Positions 1 through 15,336 of a stretch of DNA of 64,000 nucleotides are shown piece after piece (position 1 is the first letter of the stretch; every line of letters starts with the position of its first letter). The notes below the pieces were generated by a model, which ran no database searches, was not told the DNA's origin, and worked only from the letters and a program-made list of their open reading frames with translations. Source of the stretch: JALORV01 sp963703945 (GTDB taxonomy: Bacteria; Pseudomonadota; Gammaproteobacteria; Burkholderiales; Burkholderiaceae_F); contig CAVPGM010000010.1 in NCBI GenBank assembly GCA_963703945.1, positions 124,001-188,000 of the forward strand, written 5' to 3'. The position numbers and the translations under genes were made by a program.

Positions 1-59
1 GGATGGCGACCGCGGTCGACATGATGCCGAACCCCGAGTATCACGCGAAGAACCGCTGA
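1..59 (+). CDS. C-terminal tail of an unidentified protein (partial)
   Basis: An open frame enters at the left edge and stops with TGA at 57-59. The last residues read MMPNPEYHAKNR. Too little is present to assign a family. The tail is followed by about 118 bases without a recognisable gene before the DUF4136 lipoprotein. Confidence 0.35.
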   Translation, partial: MATAVDMMPNPEYHAKNR

Positions 60-177
60 CGGACCGGCGGCCTGCGCTGTACTCGAGCTCTGCGCTGCGG
101 CAGCGAGGACGCCCCCCAAGCCGCTCTGTTAGCGCTTGCCGGCCTTATCAGTCACCGCGCCGAAGCGAGAGTCATCG

Positions 178-759
178 ATGAACCATCGAACATGCTCGCC
201 AACGCCTGCTGCTCGCCTGCTCGCTGCTGAGCCTGCTCGTGCTCGCCGGCTGCGCCTCCGGCCCGACGATCCGCAGCAACGTCGATGCCAGCGTCGATTT
301 CACCGAGCTTCCGCACGTTCGGCTTCATCGAGCCGCTCGCCACCGATCGCGCGGGATACCAGTCGCTGATTTCGCAGCAGCTGGTGACCTCGGCTGAGCG
401 CGAGCTGGTGGCCCGGGGCCTGCAGCGCTCGGACACCAGTCCTGACCTGCTGGTGAACTTCAGCGCCGATCTCGATCAGCGTCTGCGCGTCACGCAAACG
501 CCGATGGTGCCACTCGCGCAGCTTCAATAGCCACCGGCGGGGCTTCTACAGCACCTGGCCGATGTACCAGCAGACCGAGATCCGCCAGTACACGAAAGGC
601 ACGCTCGGGATCGACGTCGTCGACGCCGCGCGGCGGCAGCTGGTATGGGAAGGCTTCGCCCTGGGGCGGGTGACGCAGCGGACGACGGACAACCTCGGCC
701 CCGTGCTCGATGCGGCGGTCGTGGATATCTTCGGCAGTTTCCCGCTGCAGCCGCAGTAG
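178..759 (+). pseudogene. DUF4136-type lipoprotein, frameshifted
   Basis: The reconstructed product is an outer-membrane or periplasmic lipoprotein of about 190 residues. The signal peptide ends in lipobox LAGC (around 246-257), followed by the DUF4136 pattern: FRTFGFIEP, then a run ending LLVNFSADLDQR, and a C-terminal half with GTLGIDVVDAARRQLVWEG. These pieces lie in different frames, so at least three single-base indels separate the start (ATG 178), the lipobox, the central part (285-530) and the C-terminus (to TAG 757-759). Family members are conserved lipoproteins of unknown function, often about 180-200 residues, which fits. Either sequencing indels or a decayed gene; the preserved motifs favour sequencing error. 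Confidence 0.75.
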
Positions 760-783
760 ACGCGAGCGTCGACGCCGGTCCGG

Positions 784-2168
784 CTAGCGGACGAGCTCCA
801 TGACCTGCGCTTCAAGTCGGTGTACGGCGGATAGCGCATGGGCGCGTCGAACCGGAAGCTGCGCTTCATGACCGGCTTCATGTGGCTGAAGGTCTCGAAG
901 CCGTACCAGCCGGTGTAGCGGCCCATGCCGCTGTTGCCGATGCCGCCGAACGGCAGCTCCGGCGAGACCATGAAGATCACCGCGTCGTTGATGCAGACGC
1001 TGCCGGCGCTCAGCTTGTCCAGCACGGCGTCCTCGAGCGCCTTGCTCTTCGTGAACAGGTACAGCGCGAGCGGCTTCGGCCGGTCGGCGACGAACTTGAT
1101 CGCGTGGTGCATCTCGTCGACGGTGATGACGGGCAGCACCGGGCCGAAGATCTCCTCCTGCATCAGCTCGGAGTCGGGCGCCGGGTCGAGCACGATCGTC
1201 GGCGCGACGTAGCGCTTCGCCACGTCCACCTGCCCGCCGGTGTGGATCTTCTGCCCTTCGAGCAGCTTGGCGAACCGCGCGGTGTGGCGTTCGCTCGCGA
1301 TGCGGCAGTAGTCCGGGCTCTGGCTCGGGTCGTCGCCGTAGAACTCCTTGATCTTGCGCGGCCAGCAGCGTCGATGAACTGCGTCGCCACCGCGCGGTGC
1401 ACCAGCACGTGGTCCGGCGCGACGCAGGTCTGGCCGGCGTTGATGAACTTGCCCCAGGCGATGCGCGACGCCGCGACCTCGAGGTCGGCGCTCTTGTCGA
1501 TGAGGCACGGGCTCTTGCCGCCGAGTTCGAGCGTGCACGGGCGTCAGGTGCTTCGCGGCCGCCGTCATCACGATGCGCGCGACGCGCTCGTTGCCGGTGT
1601 AGAGGATGTGGTCGAACTGCTGCTCGAGCAGCTCGGTCGTCTCCGGAACGCCGCCTTCGACCACCGCGAACGCGTCGTTGTCGAGGTAGCGCGGCAGGAT
1701 CGCGGGCGAGCGCCGCCGAGGTGTGCGTGGTGATCTCGGACGGCTTCATCACCGCGCAGTTGCCGGCGGCGATCGCGCCGACCAGCGGCGCGCACACCAT
1801 CGACAGCGGGTAGTTCCAGGGCGCGATGATCAGCACGACGCCCTTGGGCTCGGGCTGGATGTAGCTGCGGCCCGGCAGCGCCATCATCGGCGTCGACACG
1901 CGCTTGGGCCGGGCCCAGCGGCGCAGGTGCTTGCGCGCGTACTTCGCCTCGCTCGCGACGAAGCCGATCTCGCTGAGCGCCGTCTCGAAACCGCACTTGT
2001 GCGAGGTCGGCCTGCAGCGCCTCGGCGAAGTCCGCCTCGTGCTCGCGCATCATCCGCTCGAGCTCGCCGAGCTGGCGCAGCCGCCACTCGATCGGGCGGG
2101 TCTTCCCGCTGGCGAACGTGGCCCGCAGCGCGCTGCAGCACGTCCGGTATCGATGCAGTTGTCGTCAT
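784..2168 (-). pseudogene. Coniferyl-aldehyde-dehydrogenase-like aldehyde dehydrogenase, frameshifted
   Basis: NAD(P)-dependent oxidation of an aldehyde to its acid. From the ATG at 2168 the pieces read as one ALDH of about 460 residues: the Rossmann part with VVLIIAPWNYPLS and AAGNCAVMKPSE, the catalytic segment INAGQTCVAPD with the nucleophilic cysteine (minus strand near 1420-1440), then EEIFGPVLPV and the C-terminal PFGGIGNSGMGRY. The AGQTCVAPD form and the short N-terminus resemble the coniferyl aldehyde dehydrogenase (CalB) subgroup; the true substrate cannot be read from sequence. At least four indels split the gene. All catalytic blocks survive, so consensus errors are likelier than decay. 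Confidence 0.8.
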
Positions 2169-2287
2169 CCCCGTCTCCCGCGCGCCTGCATGCACCGCCG
2201 CTGATGCCGCAACGCTACCACACGGCGAGCTGGCATGGTGCGCCGCACCAAATGCAGAATGCGGGATCGTCCGGGACGGGGAACCGA

Positions 2288-2851
2288 ATGACCGGCAGGG
2301 TCCGCAACGTCTACAAGGGCAAGGTCCTCGACGCTCAACCTCGAGCGCGTCAAGCTGCCGAACGGCACGGTCGCGGAACTGGAGATCGCGCACCACCCGG
2401 GCGGCGCCGTCGTGGTCGCGCTCGACGCCGAACGGTCGCGTCTGCCTGCTGCGCCAGTTCCGCCATGCGGCGGGCGGCTGGATCACCGAGTTGCCGGCCG
2501 GCAAGATCGACAACCGCGAGCCGCCGCTCGAGTGCGCGCAGCGCGAGCTCGCCGAAGAGGCCGGCGTGACCGCGCGGTACTGGAAACGCCTCGGCCAGTT
2601 CTTCAGCTCGCCCGGCGTGTTGACCGAGGTCATCCACGTCTTCCTGGCGCGCGGGCTGGCGCCGTGCGACTCGGTGCCGGAGACCGCACGAGGTCTTCGA
2701 GGCGCGCTGGGTCCCCATGGCGGAGGCGGCGGCGCATGGCCGCGAACGGCCGGCTGCAGGACGCCAAGACGACCATCGGCCTGTTCTGGGCCCAGGCACC
2801 CGTCTGCAGGCCGAGAAGCGCGCCGGGGCCGGCGGCCGATCCAGAACGTGA
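2288..2851 (+). pseudogene. NUDIX hydrolase, ADP-ribose pyrophosphatase-like, frameshifted
   Basis: Hydrolyses a nucleoside-diphosphate-linked substrate. The NUDIX box is complete: it begins GKIDNREPPLECAQ and continues RELAEEAGV, with the metal-binding REXXEE glutamates. The preceding RVCLLRQFRHAAGGW and the following FSSPGVLTEVIHVFLARG match ADP-ribose pyrophosphatase-type NUDIX proteins. ATG 2288 begins MTGRVRNVYKGKVLD, typical of this subgroup. Indels near 2331, 2430, 2690 and 2800 break the frame, and the stop is TGA 2849-2851. Reconstructed length is about 187 residues, normal for the family. The neighbouring hypothetical gene starts about 80 bases downstream on the same strand. Confidence 0.78.
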
Positions 2852-2931
2852 TGCATTTCACACTGCCGGATTGCGCGCATTTTGTAGCATTTCGGCCGAC
2901 GTACGTCCTGCAGCAGACCAGACGAAGCCCC

Positions 2932-3323
2932 ATGGCCGACGAAACTTCGCGCAAACCGCCGGGCCTGCCGGCACTGCCGCCGGCCACAGCCGGAGCCGGG
3001 CGAGCCCGGTCGCCTCGCCGAGGACGACCGCGGCAACATCACGTGGCAATGGGCGAACGAGGAGGTTCTCCAGGCCGACGACACCGCCGGCGCCATCGAG
3101 CGCCTGCGCGCCCTGGTCGATCCGAGACTCGACGTCGTCGACGACGACGCCACGAGGAATCCGCTCCGGGACAACCCGAAGGGCCTGAAAGTCGGCTACA
3201 ACCCTTACGACAGCGGGTCACTCGGCAAGACGGCGCGAATGAAGAAGCTGGACCTGCGCGAGCTCTCGAAGTGGATCGACGCGAAGCGCAAAGTCGGGGA
3301 AGTCCGGCGACCCCGACGAGTGA
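2932..3323 (+). pseudogene. Conserved hypothetical protein, about 130 aa, frameshifted
   Basis: ATG 2932 begins MADETSRKPPGLPALPP. A frame change near 3000 leads into an acidic segment (RLAEDDRGNITWQWANEE), then LDVVDDDATRNPLRDNPKG, GYNPYDSGSLGK and a basic C-terminus with KWIDAKRKVGE. The stop TGA 3321-3323 lies in a third frame. No signal peptide or membrane helix. Strong codon bias across the joined pieces supports a real protein. I do not recognise a function. It converges on the next minus-strand gene, and a hairpin separates them. Confidence 0.6.
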
Positions 3324-3343
3324 GCCCGCCCGGGCGAGCTCAC
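3320..3343. terminator. Hairpin between convergent genes
   Basis: Arms GTGAGC (3320-3325) and GCTCAC (3338-3343) enclose an inner GCCC/GGGC pairing. The hairpin overlaps both stop codons (TGA 3321-3323 and the reverse-strand stop at 3340-3342). No T-run follows on either side, so it may be a factor-assisted or bidirectional terminator. Confidence 0.45.
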
Positions 3344-4005
3344 GCGAACTGCAGCGCGTGCCTGAGCTTGGCGTGGCTCCCCAGTCGATAGAACGACCGC
3401 AACTCCGCGAGCAGTGCCGCGGGGCGGGCCTGCCGCCGGCGCAGGAATCGCGTCTCGAGCCGCTCGCAGAACCGCGCCGCACAGCGGTGAGCTTCGACGT
3501 AGCGCGCCCGCTCTGCGCCCGTCAGGTGCGGCAGGAGACGACACCCTTCGAACAAGCGCTGGAACAGTTCGCCCGGAAAGCGGCCCTCGCGCTGCGCCAA
3601 CAGCAGGCTGAGCGCGCTCGCATACTTGTCCACCTCGGCCTGCAACTCGAGTTCGAGCAACGACACGCGGCGATCGCAGCCGGCGCTCCACGTCACGTAG
3701 TGGAAATGGCTCACGCCCTCGAGCGGCAGTGCAGTAGTCACCGAGGTTCGATTCATCGAGCGCGACGCAGCGGACAGCGCCGGTCGAGCCGATCCAGCAC
3801 GGACGCATCGAGGTACAAGCCCAAGTTCCAGGCCGTCGTCCGTTGCGGCGATCAGCAACTGCTCGTCGGTCGCGGGTGGTGACGGCAACTCCTGCAAAGC
3901 CGCGGCATGCGCCGGATCGGTGATCAGGTAGTCGTGCACGTCGTGCGCGACAGGCGCGTCGTAGAGCGCCGCAAGCAGTGACTGCATCCGCCCGAGCAAC
4001 GCCAT
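3340..4005 (-). CDS. Conserved hypothetical protein, about 221 aa
   Basis: The frame runs from ATG 4005 (MALLGRMQSLLAALYD) to the stop at 3340. It is soluble and mostly helical, with leucine-rich stretches such as LLELELQAEVDKYASALSLL and a basic arginine-rich C-terminal half. The segment around 3740-3830 reads poorly in this frame and well in the next one, so two compensating indels probably hide there. It starts nine bases after the stop of the gene upstream at 4015-4635, so the two are probably one transcript. No family recognised. Confidence 0.6.
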   Translation of the reverse strand: MALLGRMQSLLAALYDAPVAHDVHDYLITDPAHAAALQELPSPPATDEQLLIAATDDGLELGLVPRCVRAGSARPALSAASRSMNRTSVTTALPLEGVSHFHYVTWSAGCDRRVSLLELELQAEVDKYASALSLLLAQREGRFPGELFQRLFEGCRLLPHLTGAERARYVEAHRCAARFCERLETRFLRRRQARPAALLAELRSFYRLGSHAKLRHALQFA

Positions 4006-4014
4006 GGGCCGGCC

Positions 4015-4635
4015 TCAGTTGGGAGTGCGCCCGGTCGGCACGACGGCCGGCTCGACACCGAGGCCGCGCAGGATGCCATGCGCTCGCGGGCTGCCGGTCT
4101 TGAGCCAGATCTCGTACTGGCGCAGCACGTCACGGTGATCGTGGCGATGCGCCATCTCGCTCACGTCGTTCAGCGCGTCGACGAGCCGCTGGAACTTGTG
4201 TGCAAGCTCGGTGAAGACGGCGCCAAGCGCGCGTCCGCGAGCACCGGTGCGGCACGAATCGGCGAGCGCGCCGTAGGCACGGCCACCCATGGCAATGTGA
4301 TAGTCGATGTCGACCAGTCGTCGTGCAAAGCCCTGCGCGAAGAAGCCCGCCATGAACAGCGAGACGTCGCCGAGACGCTGCAGCGTGCGCAGGCGGTCTT
4401 CGCGCGTGGGCGCTTCGCCCGCCTCTGCCAGCATCAGTGCCAGCGGCTTGAGTTGCGGCCGGCCGGAGGCGCCGTCGAACAGGGCCTCCGATCGCGCGAA
4501 CATCGTCAGCAGGTTGACGACGTAGTGCTCGGTGTGGTCTTCCACCTCGACCCGTTGCCGCTCGAGCGCGGCATGGACCGAATCGCGAAAGAACTCCTGC
4601 AAGTTGCGCACGTCGATCGTCGGGTCGTGGACCAT
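4015..4635 (-). CDS. Conserved hypothetical protein, 206 aa
   Basis: An intact 206-residue frame starts at ATG 4635 (MVHDPTIDVRNLQEFFRD). The protein is soluble and predicted to be helical, with the segments EHYVVNLLTMFARSEALFD, FMAGFFAQGFARRLVDIDYH and VFTELAHKFQRLVDALNDVS. It is one of few unbroken genes in the left part. It is the first gene of a two-gene minus-strand unit with the 3340-4005 hypothetical. I believe it belongs to a conserved proteobacterial family of unknown function; no catalytic motif is evident. Confidence 0.75.
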   Translation of the reverse strand: MVHDPTIDVRNLQEFFRDSVHAALERQRVEVEDHTEHYVVNLLTMFARSEALFDGASGRPQLKPLALMLAEAGEAPTREDRLRTLQRLGDVSLFMAGFFAQGFARRLVDIDYHIAMGGRAYGALADSCRTGARGRALGAVFTELAHKFQRLVDALNDVSEMAHRHDHRDVLRQYEIWLKTGSPRAHGILRGLGVEPAVVPTGRTPN

Positions 4636-4824
4636 GCCGCGTTCCTCTGCAGTGCCGTTGGCAGCCAGCGATCGCGCCTGCTAACAGATCGCGTCGCCGC
4701 GAGCCCGATTTTGCTCAGCTGAAACTAAAGGCATTCGTCGGGATATTTCAAGGGACACGTAGTGCGTTCTGCGAGCCAGCGCACGGATCGGTACCATGCG
4801 CGTATCGTTCAAAGGTGACCCAGC
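4636..4824. other. Divergent intergenic region
   Basis: This 189-base gap lies between two divergent genes and should hold both promoters. The stretch 4700-4760 is locally less GC-rich. A ribosome binding site (AAAGGTGA, about 4812-4819) lies ahead of mobB. I could not assign convincing -35 and -10 boxes. Confidence 0.4.
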
Positions 4825-5322
4825 ATGAAAGTCTTCGGCATCGTGGGCCGCAAGAACTCCGGCAAGACGCACCTGGTCACCCGGCTGGTGCGACTCGCCG
4901 CGCAGCGCGGGCTGCGTGTATCGACGATCAAGCACGCGCATCATTCTTTCGATATCGACCAGCCCGGCAAGGACAGCCACCTGCATCGCGAGGCCGGCGC
5001 GCACGAAGTGCTGGTCGCTTCGGCCGAGCGCTGGGCGCTGATGCACGAGCATCGCGGCGCACCGGAGCCGTCGCTGGTGAACCTGCTGTCGAAGCTGACG
5101 CCCTGCGACCTGGTGCTGGTCGAGGGTTTCAAGCGCGAAGTAAACCTGCGGCTCGAGGTGTACCGCGCCAGTTGCGGGCAGGCGCCGCTGGCTTTCGAGG
5201 ACCAGGGCATCCTGGCGGTGGCGACCGACGACGTCGCGACTTTTGCGGTACGCAGCGATCTGCCGTGCCTGCCGCTCGATGACGACGCGGCGGTGCTGGA
5301 CTACGTGCTCGCGCGGGCCTGA
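4825..5322 (+). CDS. mobB: Molybdopterin-guanine dinucleotide biosynthesis adaptor protein MobB
   Basis: MobB is a small GTP-binding adaptor that supports MobA in attaching GMP to molybdopterin for molybdoenzymes. The intact 165-residue protein begins MKVFGIVGRKNSGKT, with the P-loop GRKNSGKT at residues 8-15. It continues with STIKHAHHSFDIDQPGKDS, the family's second conserved block, and CDLVLVEGFKRE (Walker B/Mg region). Length fits the family (160-175). The ribosome binding site AAAGGTGA sits six bases before ATG. No mobA or moeA lies next to it here. The 3' end overlaps the convergent HAD gene by 22 bases. Confidence 0.93.
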   Translation: MKVFGIVGRKNSGKTHLVTRLVRLAAQRGLRVSTIKHAHHSFDIDQPGKDSHLHREAGAHEVLVASAERWALMHEHRGAPEPSLVNLLSKLTPCDLVLVEGFKREVNLRLEVYRASCGQAPLAFEDQGILAVATDDVATFAVRSDLPCLPLDDDAAVLDYVLARA

Positions 5323-6012
5323 GTTGCCGCCGCAATCGCGGCGGCCAGCTCGTCGAGCCCGCGGATCGTGATCCCGGGCGGTTCCGATTCACGCGGCCAT
5401 GGCGTGGCTGCGCGATTCAGCCAGACCGGCAGCACGCCCGCGGCGCGCGCGCCTTCGACGTCGGCTTCCGCATCGTCGCCGACGTGCACGACCTCGTGCG
5501 GCCCCGAGCCCGGCACGCTCGAGCAGGATCCCGAAGATGCGCGGATCGGGCTTCAGCATGCCCGCCTCGCGCGCTGCCAGGCCCATCTCGAAGTACTGGC
5601 CGATGCCGCACAGGGAGAGATCGGCATTGCCGTTGCTGAGGGCGAACAGGCGATAGTCCGGTGCCAGCGCTGCGAGCGCCGGCCGCACGTCGTCGTAGAG
5701 CGTCACTTCGTTGCGCGCGCGGTAGAACACCTCGAAGGCCTCGTCGGCCATCGCTTCGGGGTACGCGGCCTCGCGTGCGTGCTGGCGCAGCGCTTCGAGC
5801 CGCAGCCACGTGAAATCGTGCCGCATTGCCGGGTGCTCGATCGCCATGCGGGCACGCACGTCGCGCATCGAACGCAGGTCGTGCTGCGCCGTCACGCGCG
5901 GATAGTGGCGCGCCAGGAAGTCGTGCATCGCGTGCTCCGCGCGCACGATCACCGGCCCCACGTCCCAGAGGGTGTTGTCGAGATCGAAAATGATCGCCCG
6001 GATGCCGCCCAT
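5301..6012 (-). pseudogene. HAD-superfamily hydrolase, one frameshift
   Basis: A phosphatase-type HAD protein of about 237 residues. Motif I is IIFDLDNTLWD at residues 7-17 from ATG 6012, motif II lies in LFALSNGNADL, motif III lysine in AREAGMLKPDPRIF, and motif IV in HVGDDAEADVEGARAAG. One indel near 5510 moves motif IV into another frame; the stop at 5301-5303 is shared territory with the end of mobB. The cap region is helical (subfamily I type, as in YjjG- or phosphoglycolate phosphatase-like proteins). The substrate is unknown. Its start lies only 49 bases from the divergent avtA start. Confidence 0.82.
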
Positions 6013-6061
6013 GGGGATTGCCGTATGATGCGCCGCGAATTCACGCAGGCGGCGAGTCTAC

Positions 6062-7336
6062 ATGAGGACGTTCGAGACACGATTTGCCGAGCGCATGGCG
6101 CGGCCCACCGGTGCGCTCGAACTGATGGCGGACCTGGGCGCGGCCATGGCGCGTGGTGGCGATGCCGACATTCGCATGCTCGGCGGCGGCAATCCCGCGC
6201 GCATCCCTGCGGTCGAAGCCGTCTACCGGCGGCGGCTCGCGGAGATCGCCGCCGACGCCGGCCCAGTTCGGCCGCTTCGTCGCGGGCTATTCCGCACCCG
6301 CGGGCGACCTCGGGTTTCGCGAGGCCGTCGCCGCTGTCACTGCGCAACGAATTCGGCTGGCCGCTGACGGCCGGCAACGTCGGACTCACGAGCGGCAGCC
6401 AGTCGGCGTTCTTCTTCCTGTTCAACCTGTTCGCCGGCGAGCGCACCGACGGCGGACGCCGCCGCATCCTGCTGCCGCTGGCGCCGGAGTACATCGGCTA
6501 CGCCGACGTCGGCCTCACGCCGGGCATGCTGCTCGCGCGGCCCGCCGCGATCGACGAACTCGATGACGGGTTCTTCAAGTACTTCGTCGATTTCGATCGA
6601 CTCGACGTGCCGGACGACGTAGGCGCGATCTGCGTCTCGCGCCCGACCAATCCGTCCGGCAACGTGCTGACGCTCGACGAACTGCAGCGGCTCGATGCGC
6701 TGGCCCGCGCGCGCCGGCGTGCCGCTCATCATCGATGCGGCCTACGGCCTGCCCTTTCCCGGCGATTCAGCACGAGCACCTCGATTCGCTCTGGAATCGA
6801 CAACGTCGTGCTGTGCCTGAGCCTGTCGAAGCTCGGGCTGCCGGCGACGCGCACCGGCATCGTCGTGGCGGACGAATCGATCATCGAGGCGCTGACCGCG
6901 TTCAACGCGACGGCCGCGCTCGCGCCACCGTCCACCGGGCCGGTCATCGTCGAGCCGCTGCTGCGCAGCGGTGAACTTGCCGGTCTCTGCCGCGATCACC
7001 TCCGCCCGTACTACGCGGCGCACAGTGCCGCGGCCGTGCAGGCATTGCGCGCAGGCCTGCGCCGGCCTGCCGCTGCGAATCCACCGGCCCGAAGGCGCGT
7101 TCTTCCTGTGGCTGTGGTTCCCGGGCCTGCCGGTCTCGAGCGAGGAGCTCTACCGGCGACTGAAGCAGCGCGACGTGCTCGTGCTGTCGGGACATCACTT
7201 CTTCCCGGGCGTCGAGCAGGACGATCCGCACCAGCGCGAGTGCCTGCGCCTGAGCTACGCGCAACCGCCGGAGAGCGTGCGGGCCGGCATCGCGATCCTC
7301 GCCGAGGAAGTGCGCCGCGCGTACGAGCGCGGCTGA
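6062..7336 (+). pseudogene. avtA: Valine-pyruvate aminotransferase AvtA, frameshifted
   Basis: A PLP-dependent class I/II aminotransferase that transfers amino groups between valine or alanine and pyruvate or ketoisovalerate. Blocks in order: IRMLGGGNPARIP, FGRFVAGYSAPAGDLGFR, GLTSGSQSAFFFLFNL, LLPLAPEYIGYAD, SRPTNPSGNVLT, the PLP-lysine region LSLSKLGLPATRTG, and C-terminal FFPGVEQDDPHQRECLRLSY. These features (GGGNPA start, PEYIGYAD) are specific for AvtA. Length about 424 residues, as expected. Four or more indels (near 6262, 6345, 6715, 6765 and 7065) break it. A long inverted repeat follows the stop. Confidence 0.85.
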
Positions 7337-7344
7337 CGCCGCGC

Positions 7345-7453
7345 GTGTCCGTCCACTGGGTTTCAAGGCCGGGCCGTCGCGGCAGGACGCCGCGCCCGGA
7401 GCCTCCAGGCACGGGTTCACGGCGTCCCGGCCTGAAATCCAGTGGACGGGCAC
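7345..7453. repeat. Long imperfect inverted repeat between convergent genes
   Basis: Left arm 7345-7373 and right arm 7426-7453 are near-perfect reverse complements (about 28 bases, three differences); the shared core is GTCCACTGG, the bases TTTCA and GGCCGGG. The 52-base spacer is GC-rich and can pair further. The element lies between the stops of avtA (7336) and uvrA (7479). It may act as a bidirectional terminator, or be a member of an extragenic palindromic repeat family; a single copy cannot decide. Confidence 0.65.
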
Positions 7454-7478
7454 GCAGCGGCCCTCGATTCGCGCAACG

Positions 7479-13072
<5,594 letters not shown>

Positions 13073-13250
13073 GGGAATCGAGGGAGACCCGGGGGAGACT
13101 ACGGGCCGGGCAACGCTACCACGATCTGCCTTGATCGCGGATACCCCGCACACAGCGAGGATCCGCACTTCGGGCATCGCATGACGGAGCCTTCCCGGCA
13201 CGATCCCGGGACAGTACCAAGGAGCAGCGCGACAACTTAAGCTGCGGCCC
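13073..13250. other. Divergent intergenic region, uvrA-like and fadH
   Basis: These 178 bases separate the divergent starts of the UvrA-like gene and fadH and should hold both promoters. I could not identify convincing promoter boxes or an operator. A purine-rich AAGGAG (13219-13224) lies about 26 bases before the fadH ATG, too far for a ribosome binding site for that start. Confidence 0.35.
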
Positions 13251-15296
13251 ATGAACTCGCCCTACCCGCACCTGCTCGCGCCCCTCGACCTCGGCTTCGT
13301 GAAACTGCGCAATCGCGTCCTCATGGGCTCGATGCACACGGGACTCGAGGACGACCCGAGGAAATTCGCTCGCCTCGAGGCTTATTTTGCGGAACGTGCG
13401 CGCGGCGGCGTCGGCCTGATCGTGACCGGCGGTTTTGCACCGAACATCGAAGGCTGGGCTGCGCCATTCTCCGGCCGTCTCACGACGCACGCTGCCGCTG
13501 CACGGCACCGGCCGATCACGGCTGCCGTGCATGCCGAGGGCGGTCACATCGCGCTGCAGATCCTGCACACGGGCCGGTACGGCTATCACCCGCTGGCCGT
13601 CGCGCCCTCGCGCTTGAAGTCGCCGATCTCGCCATTCACTCCCCGGGCGCTGAGCGAGCGCGGGATCGAGCGCCAGATCCGTGCCTTCGTGCGCTGCGCC
13701 TCGCTCGCTCGCGAAGCCGGGTACGACGGCGTCGAGATCATGGGGTCCGAGGGGTACTTCATCAACCAGTTCATCGCGGCGCACACGAACCGACGCACGG
13801 ACAGCTGGGGCGGCAGCTTCGAGAACCGGATCCGGCTGCCGCTCGAGATCGTCTCGCGCACGCGCCAGGCCGTGGGCAAGGACTTCATCCTGGTCTACCG
13901 GCTGTCGATGCTGGATCTCGTGCCCGAGGGCAGCGACTGGAACGAGGTGGTGCAACTGGCGCAGGCGATCGAACGCGCGGGCGCCACCATCATCAACACC
14001 GGCATTGGCTGGCACGAAGCCCGCGTGCCCACGATCGCAACGTCCGTGCCGCGTGCCGCGTTCGCGTGGGTGACGCGCAAGCTCAAGGGGCGGGTCGGCA
14101 TTCCGTTGTGCGCGACCAATCGCATCAACGCGCCAGACGTCGCCGAGCGGATTCTTGCGGACGGCGATGCCGACATGGTGTCGATGGCACGTCCGTTGCT
14201 GGCAGACCCTGACTTCGTGAACAAGGCAGCCGCAGGACGCGCGGACGAAATCAACACGTGCATCGCCTGCAACCAGGCCTGCCTCGATCACGTGTTCCAG
14301 CGCAAGATCGCCTCGTGCCTGGTCAACCCGCGCGCCGGTCACGAAACTGAACTGCGCTACGAACCGGCGCAGACGCGGAAGAGGTTCGCCGTCGTCGGTG
14401 CCGGCCCGGCCGGGCTGGCATGCGCGACCGTCCTTGCCGAGCGGGGCCATCAGGTCGATCTGCTCGACTCCGCGGCGACAATCGGCGGCCAGTTCAACCT
14501 GGCCAGGCGCGTACCGGGCAAGGAAGAGTTCGAAGAGACGCTGCGCTATTTCCGGCGAAGATTGCAGGTCACGGGCGTCAACGTGCGCCTCGGCGTGCGC
14601 GCCGACGTGTCATTGCTGCGTGCAGGCCGGTATGACGAAATCGTGCTTGCGACCGGAGTGACTCCACGCAATCCAGAAATCCCTGGCGCCGACGCGCACC
14701 GCGACTCGGGTCGCGTGCTCGGGTATGCCGACGTTCTGCTGGGCCGATACGAATGCGGGTCACGCGTTGCCGTGATCGGCGCGGGTGGCATCGGCTTCGA
14801 CGTGGCAGAGTTCCTCGTCTCGGCACAGCATTCGAGCGCGCTCGACCTCCCCGCGTGGCAGCGCGAATGGGGCGTCACCGATCCCGAAATGGCGCGCAGC
14901 GGCCTGGCCGCGCCTGCCCCCGACTTGCCGGCGCGCCACGTCTACCTGCTGCAGCGCAAAGCCACGCCGCTCGGCAAGGGCCTCGGCAAGACCACCGGCT
15001 GGATTCATCGGGCGGCGCTGCGCATGAAGCGCGTCGAGATGATCGGCGGCGTGAACTACGAGAGCATCGACGAGCACGGATTGCGGGTCAGCTTCGGCGA
15101 GGCCCGCGCCCGTCCCACGCTGCTCGAAGTCGACAACGTGGTGCTGTGCGCCGGACAGGAGCCGCTGTGCGACCTGTACGAGCCGCTGCAGAACGCCGGG
15201 GTCACCGTGCACAAGATCGGCGGCGCGGACGTTGCCGCCGAGCTCGACGCAAAGCGGGCGATCGACCAGGGATCGCGGCTCGCGGCACGGCTCTGA
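13251..15296 (+). CDS. fadH: NADPH-dependent 2,4-dienoyl-CoA reductase FadH
   Basis: Reduces 2,4-dienoyl-CoA intermediates during beta-oxidation of unsaturated fatty acids. The intact 681-residue protein has the usual three-part layout: an FMN-binding TIM barrel (residues 1 to about 335, with NRVLMGSMHTGLE near the start and GVEIMGSEGYFINQF), a 4Fe-4S cluster site (CIACNQACLDHVF and a fourth Cys at ASCLVNPRAG, around 337-362), and a C-terminal FAD/NADPH domain (VVGAGPAGLACATVLAERG, and AVIGAGGIGFDVAEFL). Length and motifs match E. coli FadH (672 aa). It stands alone, divergent from uvrA. Its lack of frameshifts contrasts with most neighbours. Confidence 0.95.
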   Translation: MNSPYPHLLAPLDLGFVKLRNRVLMGSMHTGLEDDPRKFARLEAYFAERARGGVGLIVTGGFAPNIEGWAAPFSGRLTTHAAAARHRPITAAVHAEGGHIALQILHTGRYGYHPLAVAPSRLKSPISPFTPRALSERGIERQIRAFVRCASLAREAGYDGVEIMGSEGYFINQFIAAHTNRRTDSWGGSFENRIRLPLEIVSRTRQAVGKDFILVYRLSMLDLVPEGSDWNEVVQLAQAIERAGATIINTGIGWHEARVPTIATSVPRAAFAWVTRKLKGRVGIPLCATNRINAPDVAERILADGDADMVSMARPLLADPDFVNKAAAGRADEINTCIACNQACLDHVFQRKIASCLVNPRAGHETELRYEPAQTRKRFAVVGAGPAGLACATVLAERGHQVDLLDSAATIGGQFNLARRVPGKEEFEETLRYFRRRLQVTGVNVRLGVRADVSLLRAGRYDEIVLATGVTPRNPEIPGADAHRDSGRVLGYADVLLGRYECGSRVAVIGAGGIGFDVAEFLVSAQHSSALDLPAWQREWGVTDPEMARSGLAAPAPDLPARHVYLLQRKATPLGKGLGKTTGWIHRAALRMKRVEMIGGVNYESIDEHGLRVSFGEARARPTLLEVDNVVLCAGQEPLCDLYEPLQNAGVTVHKIGGADVAAELDAKRAIDQGSRLAARL

Positions 15297-15336
15297 CAGG
15301 AATCAGGGCAACGGGGGCACCCATTTCGCTATTTCG

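Noticed and set aside
1723..3882. Long plus-strand open frame of 719 codons
   Set aside because: It crosses the reverse strand of the aldehyde dehydrogenase, the NUDIX gene and two others. Only the NUDIX segment in it is real; the rest is arginine/alanine-rich GC shadow.
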